Position numbers and translations under genes: made by a program
Notes under the pieces: model-generated
What the model saw: only the letters and a program-made list of their open reading frames with translations
Told to the model about the DNA's origin: nothing
Databases searched by the model: none
Source: Chthoniobacterales bacterium
GTDB taxonomy: Bacteria > Verrucomicrobiota > Verrucomicrobiia > Chthoniobacterales > UBA10450
NCBI GenBank assembly: GCA_013812515.1
Contig: JACCTI010000359.1
Span: 1-7,173, forward strand
DNA: 7,173 nucleotides
Reading direction: 5' to 3'
Shown here: positions 1 through 6,263 of the stretch, one piece after another
Position numbering within the stretch: position 1 is the first letter of the stretch
Layout of the letters: each line of letters begins with the position of its first letter

Positions 1-177
1 ACTGGAAGACGACGAACGGTCGAAAACACCAATAGAAAGAGATATACCACCCATGGTTCTACAGGGGGCAGTTAGAGGACGACCGTAGAGCAAAAATACC
101 TCGTCCCGGCTGAGTGTATCGGCTTGGCTATTGGTCACCGAAGGGCCGCCGGCGATAAGCACTTCTAAATGACACAT
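1..177 (-). CDS. Unrecognised protein, N-terminal 59 residues only (runs off left edge)
   Basis: An open frame starts with ATG at 177-175 and stays open to base 1, giving 59 codons beginning MCHLEVLIAGGPSVT and ending in a serine-rich stretch (FDRSSSSS). A TAG lies four codons upstream of the ATG, so this is the only reasonable start. No strong Shine-Dalgarno sequence is visible. The ATG lies 77 bases after the stop of the minus-strand sulfotransferase gene, in the same direction, which fits a second gene of a short operon. I do not recognise the protein: there is no clear signal peptide, membrane segment or catalytic motif in the visible part. It could also be a chance open frame, since it is short and its codon use is not distinctive. 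The support is mainly position and the absence of stops. Confidence 0.35.
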   Translation of the reverse strand, partial: MCHLEVLIAGGPSVTNSQADTLSRDEVFLLYGRPLTAPCRTMGGISLSIGVFDRSSSSS

Positions 178-254
178 GGACGTCCCAACCTATTACGTCC
201 ATCAGATCAACCATTCTACCGTGCTCTTAATCAGGCAGCGATCACGAGCGCCTG

Positions 255-1166
255 CTACTGGAGCGGATATTCTGCGTCGAACCCTTGCGACCCCCGAGGT
301 GCAGATATTTCGCCAGGACTAATGGGGGGCCGTTCGACAAAATTCAACGCCACCATCATGTCGCGGTTTCTTTCCATGAACATCCTTTCTTGCGCAGGCG
401 AGAAATGGTTCTTCCAGTCGCCGGTCCTCCCCTTCCGAAAAAAGCTCGGAAATCGCTTTTTCAGCTCGTGAAAGGAGGGAACAGAAGCGTCGGCTCTGGG
501 CGACAAACCGATCCCCAATTTGTCTACGGCCTCAGTAACTGTGGCAATCGGATCATCGATAAGCCTATCGAAATAAACAACGACTGGCTTCCGCTTACGG
601 TCTAACCAGGAGCGGTTCATCTCGGCCCAGCCGTACAATCGATCAATTCTCCTGGAAACCAACCATCTCCTCAGGCCCACCGATTTCATGCTGTTCATGA
701 CCACGATCTTAGCGAGGTCTCTCCACGCACGGCGATCCATTAACCCCGATTTCGACTGCACCATTCCGCGACACCTTGTGTTCAAGGCCGCTGAAGTACA
801 TGGAATATCGACCATGTAGTTAGCATAGGATACGCACGCATCCCGTCCGTCGCGAACGAGAAGGATTGCTCGATAGTTAGTGCCGAACAGTTCGTTTCCA
901 CGTGCGTGTGTCTTGATTATGAAAAGCTCGTTGCTGTCCTCGAGCTGATCGAGCGCAGCGCGAATCTGATCAGGTTTACCCGCTGCCACGGCAGCCCCCA
1001 GAGCCTCCGGGAGTTTACTATGTCCAACAAGATCCTCAGCTGCCGCAGTCGCCAGTACCTCGCTGGCTTTGAATGCCGCGTACGTGTCCACCCCATAGAG
1101 GTGATGCATGACGACACGAAAAAATGTGTTTCCGCTTCTTGGAACGGAGGCAATCCAAACAATCAT
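255..1166 (-). CDS. Sulfotransferase, PF00685-like (303 aa)
   Basis: Predicted PAPS-dependent sulfotransferase that transfers sulfuryl from PAPS to an acceptor hydroxyl or amine; the acceptor is unknown. The 5'-phosphosulfate loop is near the N-terminus (WIASVPRSGNTFFR, residues 4-17). A KTH motif at 85-87 matches the place of the catalytic-region KTH in cytosolic-type sulfotransferases. The 3'-phosphate-binding motif is LLVRDGRDACVSYANY (102-117). The C-terminal block FRKGRTGDWKNHFSPAQ (243-259) is the typical family signature for the PAPS-covering loop. All key elements are present and the length is usual. The frame extends upstream to a TTG at 1226, but the ATG at 1166 is preferred: it puts the phosphosulfate loop right at the N-terminus, as in relatives, and the extra 20 residues carry no motif. 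No signal peptide is seen, so the enzyme is likely cytoplasmic. It could be co-transcribed with the partial ORF downstream. The family call is firm; the substrate is not known. Confidence 0.9.
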   Translation of the reverse strand: MIVWIASVPRSGNTFFRVVMHHLYGVDTYAAFKASEVLATAAAEDLVGHSKLPEALGAAVAAGKPDQIRAALDQLEDSNELFIIKTHARGNELFGTNYRAILLVRDGRDACVSYANYMVDIPCTSAALNTRCRGMVQSKSGLMDRRAWRDLAKIVVMNSMKSVGLRRWLVSRRIDRLYGWAEMNRSWLDRKRKPVVVYFDRLIDDPIATVTEAVDKLGIGLSPRADASVPSFHELKKRFPSFFRKGRTGDWKNHFSPAQERMFMERNRDMMVALNFVERPPISPGEISAPRGSQGFDAEYPLQ

Positions 1167-1226
1167 CGGCGGTTCTAAGAAGTATTGGAAGCACAGTGCT
1201 GTGGTGTTGTCAATCTTTAACGGCAA

Positions 1227-1509
1227 CGCGCCTCGTCGCGCTCAGCGAGCGTGCAGTTGTAATATCTCGTATTTCTTAATGAGGCTGTCTATCGAGCAAG
1301 CATCGCGAGACACCACATTCTTCTTCGCACTATGAGTCGAGAATGCTTTGACGTTGGAAGTCGATTCGAACATTGCTACAGCTATGCTCGGCTATAATTT
1401 ATACAAATAATGCTTTAGACGGAGGGCTCGCACCTGGCAAAGGCTCCGCTCCGCCCGCTGTGTCTAACGCATAGTTAGTTTAACGCTGAGCCGCGTTTTA
1501 GACCCCGTC
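1227..1509. other. Intergenic stretch without a recognisable gene
   Basis: This is the first part of a 930-base gap between the minus-strand sulfotransferase and the next intact plus-strand gene. The frames are broken by frequent stops. The only feature I can point to is a perfect TATAAT hexamer at 1393-1398, listed separately. No tRNA, repeat or protein similarity was found by eye. Confidence 0.5.
1393..1398 (+). promoter_or_regulatory. Possible -10 box (TATAAT)
   Basis: A perfect TATAAT sits in an AT-rich patch (1393-1410) inside the long gap. No good -35 box stands at 16-18 bases upstream; the nearest TTG-containing hexamer (TTGCTA, 1373-1378) leaves only a 14-base spacer. It would point toward the decayed frame at 1510 and, further on, the gene at 2098. 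It may be a chance match. Confidence 0.2.
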
Positions 1510-1797
1510 ATGAGTGATCCGGTGGAGCGTACGATCAACCACTTCTGATTCAGCGCGAATTCACGGAAAGACACGCGATATGCAGACAACATTCGCAAAA
1601 TCAGCGGTAGCAAGGCGTTGGCAACTACCGATGCAGTTGGCGCAGATCAAAAGCTTCCAGACGCTGATAGGTTTATTATCCCTCACCTTGAGCGACTTAC
1701 AGGAGAAACGAAAAACACATTAAGAAGCTGTTCAGAAGCTTATCGTATCTTGGGAGTGGCCGCGTCGCTAGCGCCTACACCGTGTCATACTCGATAG
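1510..1797 (+). pseudogene. Probable decayed sulfotransferase remnant
   Basis: Reading from ATG 1510 gives MSDPVERTINHF, then a TGA at 1546-1548. The same frame then stays open to a TAG at 1795-1797, with FSANSRKDTRYADNIRK, later DADRFIIPHLERLTGE and SEAYRILGV. DPVERTINHF resembles the 3'-phosphate-binding motif of sulfotransferases of the PF03567 type, usually written RDPVERxxSxY, and a tryptophan codon (TGG) one base away would restore the frame through the stop. The 5'-phosphosulfate loop that should lie upstream is missing, because the frame is closed by a TAA at 1465. The product would therefore lack half of the active site. I read this as the C-terminal half of a dead gene. The call rests on one motif plus an open frame, so it is tentative; an overlapping frame at 1514-1723 shows no motif. 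Confidence 0.4.
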
Positions 1798-1801
1798 ATT
1801 A

Positions 1802-1815
1802 CCGTCTTCGGACGG
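1802..1815 (+). repeat. Short hairpin with TTCG tetraloop
   Basis: CCGTC and GACGG pair perfectly around a TTCG loop closed by a C-G pair. In RNA this is the unusually stable cUUCGg tetraloop. It lies just after the stop of the decayed frame. No T-run follows, so it is not a standard intrinsic terminator. It might be an RNA-end stabilising stem or a chance match. Confidence 0.4.
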
Positions 1816-2039
1816 CAGATCGCTGAGTCGTTTGATACGAGCGCCGCTTATTAGGGTGCTCAGACCTAGTGTTCGCCTCCCGCCAGGATTTCGCTGACTA
1901 CCCGATGATTCCGGTATGACTATATCGATCGAAACACATCGTCAGTAGACGACAAGTTGAGTTGGCTCAAACCGTTTCAGGATGCAATCTCTCAGTGCGA
2001 TGTTACGTGAAACCTTTTCTGAATGAGAATCTTGTGCGA

Positions 2040-2058
2040 GATAAGGTTCAGCCTTATC
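2040..2058 (+). repeat. 7-bp inverted repeat upstream of sulfotransferase gene
   Basis: GATAAGG (2040-2046) and CCTTATC (2052-2058) form a perfect stem with a 5-base loop. It ends 39 bases before the ATG at 2098. It could be an operator for a dimeric regulator or a hairpin in the 5' leader. No T-run follows, so it is unlikely to be a terminator. Confidence 0.4.
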
Positions 2059-2097
2059 CTTCACCTCAGCGACATTTACCAACGGCGCGTGTAATCA

Positions 2098-3093
2098 ATG
2101 ACGCGGGTGGCATCTGCCCCCGTTGAGAGAACCGTGGAAACAGACTACAAAATCGATCGGAAATACGTATTTGTCTGTGGGCTGGAGCGGAGCGGAACGA
2201 CGCTGCTAGCTTCTAATCTTGCCAAGTTGGAGGACTGCACTGGATTTAAGAACACCGGTGTAATGAAGGACGAAGGCCAGTATCTTCAGGACGTTTACCG
2301 GAACGACCCAAAATTCGGTGGTGCCGGCAGGTATGGATTCAATCGGCGCGCCCACCTGACGGAGGCGTCAGATCTCCTGACCGCGGAGAACGTCACCCGA
2401 CTTGGCAAGAGCTGGCATTCGCACTGGGACAGCCGCAAGAGCATTTGCCTGGAGAAAACTCCAGGCAATCTCATTAGGACGCGCTTTTTGCAAGCTGCAT
2501 TCCCGAATAGCTATTTTATCGTGATCAAGCGCCACCCGATCGCCGTCAGCATCGCCACGCAAAAGTGGAGCCTCACGCCGCTTCACAAATTGTTCGAACA
2601 TTGGCTGCGGTACTATGAGCTTTTCGAGCAGGACAAGAGGCATCTAGAAAACCTCTATGAGCTTACCTACGAGGATTACATCAATCACCCGGCTCGACAT
2701 CATCAAGACATCGCCGGATTTTTAGGAACTCACGCCCCGGCAGTCGAGATGGAGGAAGTCAGCGACGCTCACAACCAAAGATACTTCGACCGTTGGGAGC
2801 GCCTGCTGAGCGACTCTCGATGGAAACACTACCACCGCTTCATAGCGGCTAAATATGACTCCAGCTTCGCAAAGTATGGCTACTTCTTGACTAAGGATTT
2901 CCGCACCACTGAAGAGAAGCGTCAGGCTCATGGAGAAACTTCATTCGCCAGTGGCTGTCTCTACTGTCTGGCAGCAAACCTTGTGATGTTTCCGTGGCGC
3001 GTCATTCGGAGAACACAGTGGTGGCTCGAGCGACAACTTAGGGCGCGATCGCCACGACCGATAAAAACTATCGTCAAGCGCCTTCGTGCATAA
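2098..3093 (+). CDS. Sulfotransferase, PF13469-like (331 aa), with basic C-terminal tail
   Basis: Predicted PAPS-dependent sulfotransferase of the Sulfotransfer_3 type. The phosphosulfate loop is CGLERSGTTLLASNL (27-41). The conserved EKTPGNLIRTRFL block is at 119-131, followed by the 3'-phosphate-binding strand and loop FIVIKRHPIAVSIA (140-153). YELTYEDYINHPARH (187-201) matches the usual family block that follows, and KYDSSFAKYGY (252-262) closes the catalytic domain. The last 45 residues are unusual: a hydrophobic stretch (about 287-300) followed by a tail dense in Arg and Lys. This could hold the enzyme on the inner face of the cytoplasmic membrane, where a lipid-linked glycan could be the acceptor; that is inference. 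The ATG at 2098 gives a normal-length N-terminus, though no clear Shine-Dalgarno sequence precedes it. The next gene in the same direction begins about 235 bases downstream. The family is clear; the acceptor is unknown. Confidence 0.9.
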   Translation: MTRVASAPVERTVETDYKIDRKYVFVCGLERSGTTLLASNLAKLEDCTGFKNTGVMKDEGQYLQDVYRNDPKFGGAGRYGFNRRAHLTEASDLLTAENVTRLGKSWHSHWDSRKSICLEKTPGNLIRTRFLQAAFPNSYFIVIKRHPIAVSIATQKWSLTPLHKLFEHWLRYYELFEQDKRHLENLYELTYEDYINHPARHHQDIAGFLGTHAPAVEMEEVSDAHNQRYFDRWERLLSDSRWKHYHRFIAAKYDSSFAKYGYFLTKDFRTTEEKRQAHGETSFASGCLYCLAANLVMFPWRVIRRTQWWLERQLRARSPRPIKTIVKRLRA

Positions 3094-3103
3094 AGCCGTT
3101 CAA

Positions 3104-3130
3104 CGCCCGAGGTTCTCCGGGCGAACCTCG
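3104..3130 (+). promoter_or_regulatory. Overlapping alternative hairpins after a sulfotransferase gene
   Basis: Two stems share bases. CGCCCG (3104-3109) pairs with CGGGCG (3118-3123), and CGAGGTT (3108-3114) pairs with AACCTCG (3124-3130). They cannot both form. The pair begins 11 bases after the TAA at 3091-3093. No T-run follows, so this is not a canonical intrinsic terminator; it may be a Rho-independent-like pause, an RNA-end stem or an attenuator-like switch before the next gene. Confidence 0.4.
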
Positions 3131-3328
3131 AAGCAACTGCGCGCCCGGCTCGTGCACCAATCATCAGTGCAGCAATGTGTTTTCGGGAGTCGGCCTGTTC
3201 TCATGACGAGCAAAGCAGAAGACCGGAGCGATTGAACATTCCAATGTGGCGCTGGTTCGAACACACGCGCGGCGGAACTATTTTGGCATCCGCAAAACGA
3301 CTGCTTCGTCAGCCAACCGACCGATTAT

Positions 3329-4168
3329 ATGGGCACCGCGCGGTCCTGCAGAATCGCTATGACCAGAACAGGTAGATTGTGGAGAGCGGCAACGACTGTA
3401 ATAACGCGTCCGTCTTTGCTGAAAAGCCGCCGTTATGTGTTTCTTTTGAGTCACATGCGGGGCTACACCACTTTGGTTAGTCACATCCTAGGCAGTCATC
3501 CCGACATCTCGGGTTACGCTGAAAACAGACTTTCGTATCGGACGCAATTGGATCTACTAAAACTGCGCTGTCTCAGCTACCATCTTGGGAACTACAAATC
3601 GAACTGCAGATACTTTCTTGATAAACTGTTACATAACGAGTTTTTCGTCGCGGACTCGATTCTGAAGCGCGAGAACGTTCATGTCATCTTTATGATCAGA
3701 GAACCCGCCGCGACGCTCAAAAGCATAGTCGCCATGTATCACAAAAGAATCGAGGAAGGGGCAACGCCAAGCCGCCTTGTTCCGGGAACCGTAGAGGAGG
3801 CGTTACGCCACTACAGCGACCGGTTGGATAAGCTCAGTAGCGTAGGCGAGCATCTTCAGCGGTCTGGCAAACACGCCTTAGTGATCCGAGCGGACGAGGT
3901 TATTGAAAATCCCGGTTCGGTGCTGAATGAGCTTGGCGCATTTCTCCACCTGCGTACGCCACTGGATGAGCAGTACTCCGTGTTTGATCGAACAGGGACT
4001 CGCTTTTTCGGCGATCCGTCAGAATTCATACGTAAAGGCAGGATTGAGCGTGAGCGGCCTATTCATGGGATTGCCGTGCCGGACTTAGTTTTAGAACAAG
4101 CGCATCGCGCGTATGAAAGATGCCTCTTAGGTTTGCGCAAGTTGTTCGATTGTTCTGCGCCATCGTGA
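3329..4168 (+). CDS. Sulfotransferase family protein, SHMRGYTT type (279 aa)
   Basis: Predicted PAPS-dependent sulfotransferase of a subfamily different from its neighbours. RRYVFLLSHMRGYTTLVSHI (34-53) is the first beta strand plus phosphosulfate loop, followed by GSHPDISGYAE (55-65). IFMIREPAATLKSIVAMY (120-137) is the 3'-phosphate-binding motif. ADEVIENPGSVLNELGAFL (188-206) is the typical later block. FFGDPSEFIRKGRI (226-239) corresponds to a conserved C-terminal GDPSxxIxxGxI segment of this subfamily, as I recall it. All blocks are in one frame, so the gene looks intact. The start is uncertain: ATG 3329 and ATG 3359 are both possible, and neither has a convincing Shine-Dalgarno sequence. 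The shorter form (269 aa) still holds every motif. It is followed, after 48 bases, by the start of the broken sulfotransferase in the same direction, so the two were probably once co-transcribed. The acceptor is unknown. Confidence 0.85.
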   Translation: MGTARSCRIAMTRTGRLWRAATTVITRPSLLKSRRYVFLLSHMRGYTTLVSHILGSHPDISGYAENRLSYRTQLDLLKLRCLSYHLGNYKSNCRYFLDKLLHNEFFVADSILKRENVHVIFMIREPAATLKSIVAMYHKRIEEGATPSRLVPGTVEEALRHYSDRLDKLSSVGEHLQRSGKHALVIRADEVIENPGSVLNELGAFLHLRTPLDEQYSVFDRTGTRFFGDPSEFIRKGRIERERPIHGIAVPDLVLEQAHRAYERCLLGLRKLFDCSAPS

Positions 4169-4216
4169 TTGCTTTAAGGCTAATCCGGCCAAGTTATAAC
4201 GCGAGAGGACATCGGA

Positions 4217-4916
4217 ATGAGCACCGACAGAATCGCCGCGGCGAAAAATGTGTTTCGCCTGCAGACCAACCCCAGCGCGTAATCCAACGCTTACGCGGCA
4301 AGCAGATCGTGCATTTTCTCCACATTGGCAAAACCGGAGGGTCGGCGATCAGGCACGCCTTGTGATGCGCGACGGGACCTCATCATCATACGCTGCATTT
4401 GCATCCTCATCATGTTCGGTTGAGCGATGTGCCCTCAGGTGACAAGGTCTCTTTCTTCCTGCGCGTTCCGATCAGTCGTTTTGTAAGCGGCTTTTTTCAG
4501 TCGGCAACGGCAGGGTCGGCCACGCTATTCTATCCCTTGGCCTTGAGGAAAAAATCGCCTTCGATCACTTCCATTTGCCAAACCAGCTCGCCCTCGCACT
4601 CTTCGACGGAGGATTGGGAGCGCGCGAAAGCCTGCGGCGCAATGAGAAGTATCCACCACGTGAGGGATTCATACTGCGATGGCTCGAGCATGAACGATAT
4701 TTTGATCTTAGCGCGGATGACATATTGTTCATCGGCTTGCAGGAGAATCTTGCCACCGATTTCGAAGCTCTGAAGTCAAAGAACTCTTTTCCGACGAATC
4801 TAGCCTCGCTAGATGACGATCTGTCCTCGCATAGGACACCATCCGATGTCGACAGATCGCTTCAGGGCAAAGCAGTGAATGATCTGATGGCTTCACACAG
4901 GCATAGGCCTCTTTAA
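4217..4916 (+). pseudogene. Broken sulfotransferase, PF03567-like (frameshifts plus stop)
   Basis: Pieces of one sulfotransferase are spread over all three plus frames, in the right order. ATG 4217, with GAGAGGA as a likely ribosome site, gives MSTDRIAAAKNVFRL and stops at TAA 4280. A second frame then carries IVHFLHIGKTGGSAIRHAL (phosphosulfate loop GKTGG, codons 4327-4341) and is cut by TGA 4363-4365. It resumes with LHLHPHHVRLSDVP and FFLRVPISRFVSGFF, the 3'-phosphate motif, where Val (4465-4467) stands in place of the usual Asp of RDPISRF. After a run of six T (4492-4497) the family sequence RQRQGRPRY moves to the third frame. After about 4544 it moves again, to EEKIAFDHFHLPNQLALALF, and continues with DILFIGLQENLATDFEALK to TAA 4914-4916. 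The lesions are one missing base near 4275-4280, one stop (CGA to TGA fits) and two extra T-type bases. The gene is very likely dead; the last two could instead be sequencing errors. The C-terminus also looks shortened. Confidence 0.8.
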
Positions 4917-5851
4917 ACCATTCCAGCCGCTTTTGCCACGGTTAGCCAATGCTGCGGATACCTGCGGAAACGCGCCGCTAGCGCGACAAGATCCTCGTAA
5001 TATTTCGCCGCGAGGTAGCGATGAACTGCCTCCGGCATTTCTTTCTCTTTGGAGACATGCACTCTCCTCTGCAATTGTTCCATTCTCATGCCCAGGGACG
5101 GATCGCATCCAAGAAACTGGAGAATTGCCGACAGGATCTTTGCGGGTTGCTCGGCTATCTCATCGTAAAAGCCGATAAAGATCTGGTGGCTGGGAAAGTG
5201 CCTCTCCCAAATTTCCAATGTTCGAAGATAGTTGCTGCGCAACGTCTGATGTGGGCTGTCGATAAATCGGCAGACCCGATCGAAGTCATCGATTCCATGG
5301 AATGCACCGTGCGCCCAATCGTGACGAATCTGAGACCAGGCGCGATCGATAGGATTTCTCAGTAGCAGGATAACTCTTAGCTGAGGGGCGAGTCGCTGTA
5401 CGCGGGCTACATCGTGCGAATCGAGCATGGTATACGAGGGAGTGATTTCACCTCGAATCAAAGATGTACCGGCAAAAAGCGAGCGATACCACTCATCATT
5501 CACAACGCCGCTTCCAAAGCGCACTGCCCACAGGAGCGTAGCGGAACTTCGATTAACCCAGGCGGCACGAAGAACTCGTCTCAACTGCTGTCGAAATTCG
5601 CGATTCGGCTTCGCCGGGCTGAATAATCGCTCAAAGGGCCGATCCGACAAAAGAAAATTGTTAGACGAGTAGCTTTGAGAACGATCGAAATAGTGAAGTT
5701 CCTTCAATGGCGGCAACCAAAGCTGTGGATGCCGGCGTAGCATTTCATAAAGCCAGGTGGTTCCCGCCTTTTGCGCGCCGATGCACATGAAGTCTAGAGT
5801 GGTGTCCGGTTGGCCGCCGTCCTTTTCGGAGTTGGAATACTTGTCGCGCAT
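4913..5851 (-). CDS. Sulfotransferase, PF00685-type, NDST-like motifs (312 aa)
   Basis: Predicted PAPS-dependent sulfotransferase. FMCIGAQKAGTTWLYEML (21-38) is the phosphosulfate loop with the catalytic-type lysine K28. HPQLWLPPLKELHYFDRS (41-58) holds the conserved KELHYFD block, whose Glu and His line the active site in related enzymes. GEITPSYTML (134-143) is another family block. LLLRNPIDRAWSQIRHD (162-178) is the 3'-phosphate-binding motif with the expected Arg and Ser. IFIGFYDEIAEQPAKILSAI (225-244) follows. This arrangement is shared with the sulfotransferase domain of heparan N-deacetylase/N-sulfotransferases and many bacterial glycan or lipid sulfotransferases. Length and motif spacing are complete. 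ATG 5851 is the natural start, though the upstream Shine-Dalgarno sequence is weak. The gene is convergent with the broken sulfotransferase, and the two stop codons share bases. Its leader (5852 to about 6068) is long and rich in hairpins. The acceptor is unknown. Confidence 0.93.
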   Translation of the reverse strand: MRDKYSNSEKDGGQPDTTLDFMCIGAQKAGTTWLYEMLRRHPQLWLPPLKELHYFDRSQSYSSNNFLLSDRPFERLFSPAKPNREFRQQLRRVLRAAWVNRSSATLLWAVRFGSGVVNDEWYRSLFAGTSLIRGEITPSYTMLDSHDVARVQRLAPQLRVILLLRNPIDRAWSQIRHDWAHGAFHGIDDFDRVCRFIDSPHQTLRSNYLRTLEIWERHFPSHQIFIGFYDEIAEQPAKILSAILQFLGCDPSLGMRMEQLQRRVHVSKEKEMPEAVHRYLAAKYYEDLVALAARFRRYPQHWLTVAKAAGMV

Positions 5852-5940
5852 GGTTCGGAGATTAGCGAAAACTCACGTGGACGATGTAGGTAAAAAAAGC
5901 AACAGCGCTACACCCGAACCATCTCTCGTGTTGCCACGCC

Positions 5941-5970
5941 CAGCCGGTCCAAGCAAGCGTTCACCGGCTG
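5941..5970. repeat. 8-bp inverted repeat
   Basis: CAGCCGGT (5941-5948) and ACCGGCTG (5963-5970) match perfectly with a 14-base loop. It lies about 90 bases upstream of the minus-strand sulfotransferase start. It could be a leader hairpin of that transcript or a protein-binding palindrome. No T-run follows on either strand. Confidence 0.45.
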
Positions 5971-5985
5971 CTTTGCTTTAGCAGT

Positions 5986-6011
5986 CCCCTCCGGCGGGGG
6001 CAAGTTGCCCC
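5986..6011. promoter_or_regulatory. Two mutually exclusive GC-rich hairpins
   Basis: CCCC (5986-5989) can pair with GGGG (5997-6000), with a T-G pair inside the stem. The same G block plus C6001 (GGGGC, 5997-6001) can instead pair with GCCCC (6007-6011) around a 5-base loop. The shared G block allows only one at a time, a layout seen in attenuators and riboswitch expression platforms. On the minus strand it would lie in the 5' leader of the sulfotransferase starting at 5851. No ligand-binding consensus was recognised. Confidence 0.35.
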
Positions 6012-6043
6012 ACAGGAGTCGTTACGCGCGTCTGCACGGGGTG

Positions 6044-6068
6044 AAAAGGGGGTCGCCTCCGCTTTTTT
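6044..6068 (+). terminator. Terminator-like stem followed by T6
   Basis: AAAAG followed by GGGG pairs with CCTC, a bulged G and CTTTT, with loop TCGC and a six-T run at 6063-6068. On the plus strand this is a reasonable intrinsic terminator, but no plus-strand gene ends just upstream. On the minus strand the stem is followed by only four T. There it stands 318 bases beyond the stop of the surface-protein gene and upstream of the sulfotransferase, so it could separate those two minus-strand units. Confidence 0.4.
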
Positions 6069-6089
6069 CTGAGCTGATTTCATTAGGTA

Positions 6090-6263
6090 ATGCAGCGTGG
6101 ATCCTTCGTTGTACTCACCGGCGCCGTCCTCCAACTCAGCTACACCGGACTACGCTTCCTGTGTATGTGCTGTTTGATGGCACTAGACGGCGGCTCTAGC
6201 AATGAATACAGCAAGAATTGCGGTATAGCTGCGCTAAACTCTTTGGTTTTGGCCCAAACTTGA
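6090..6263 (+). CDS. Possible small ORF (57 aa), hydrophobic start; weak
   Basis: An ATG preceded by AGG at a short distance opens a 57-codon frame beginning MQRGSFVVLTGAVLQLS, followed by a second hydrophobic, Cys-containing patch (LRFLCMCCLMAL) and a polar end. The N-terminus looks a little like a signal or membrane segment. It starts 22 bases after the terminator-like stem. I do not recognise it. It is short, has no family motif and may be a chance frame in an otherwise non-coding stretch. Confidence 0.15.
   Translation: MQRGSFVVLTGAVLQLSYTGLRFLCMCCLMALDGGSSNEYSKNCGIAALNSLVLAQT

Larger units (their letters stand above)
1798..2097. other. Intergenic stretch with two hairpins, no gene seen
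   Basis: This 300-base stretch lies between the decayed frame and the start of the next intact sulfotransferase. All frames are short. It holds a stem with a TTCG loop at 1802-1815 and a 7-bp stem at 2040-2058, both listed separately. It presumably carries the promoter for the gene at 2098, but I cannot point to a convincing -35/-10 pair. Confidence 0.45.

Noticed and set aside
169..605. Plus-strand frames at 169-471 and 285-605
   Set aside because: They lie opposite the well-supported minus-strand sulfotransferase and partial ORF and show no family motif.
1167..1226. 20-residue N-terminal extension of the first sulfotransferase from a TTG start
   Set aside because: ATG 1166 places the phosphosulfate loop at the usual distance from the N-terminus, and the extension carries no motif.
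1355..1385. TTCGAAC near 1365 as a tRNA T-loop
   Set aside because: No pairing T-stem, acceptor stem or anticodon arm could be placed around it.
2368..3164. Minus-strand frames 2368-2643, 2722-2931 and 2961-3164
   Set aside because: They oppose the intact PF13469-like gene and its 3' flank and show no motifs.
4399..4916. Frames at 4399-4773 and 4575-4916 as two separate genes
   Set aside because: Their motif-bearing parts are consecutive blocks of one sulfotransferase; the rest of each frame is out-of-frame noise.
4893..5672. Plus-strand frames at 4933-5178, 5021-5365, 5414-5626 and 5427-5672, and minus-strand 4893-5108
   Set aside because: All are shadows of the intact minus-strand sulfotransferase at 4913-5851.
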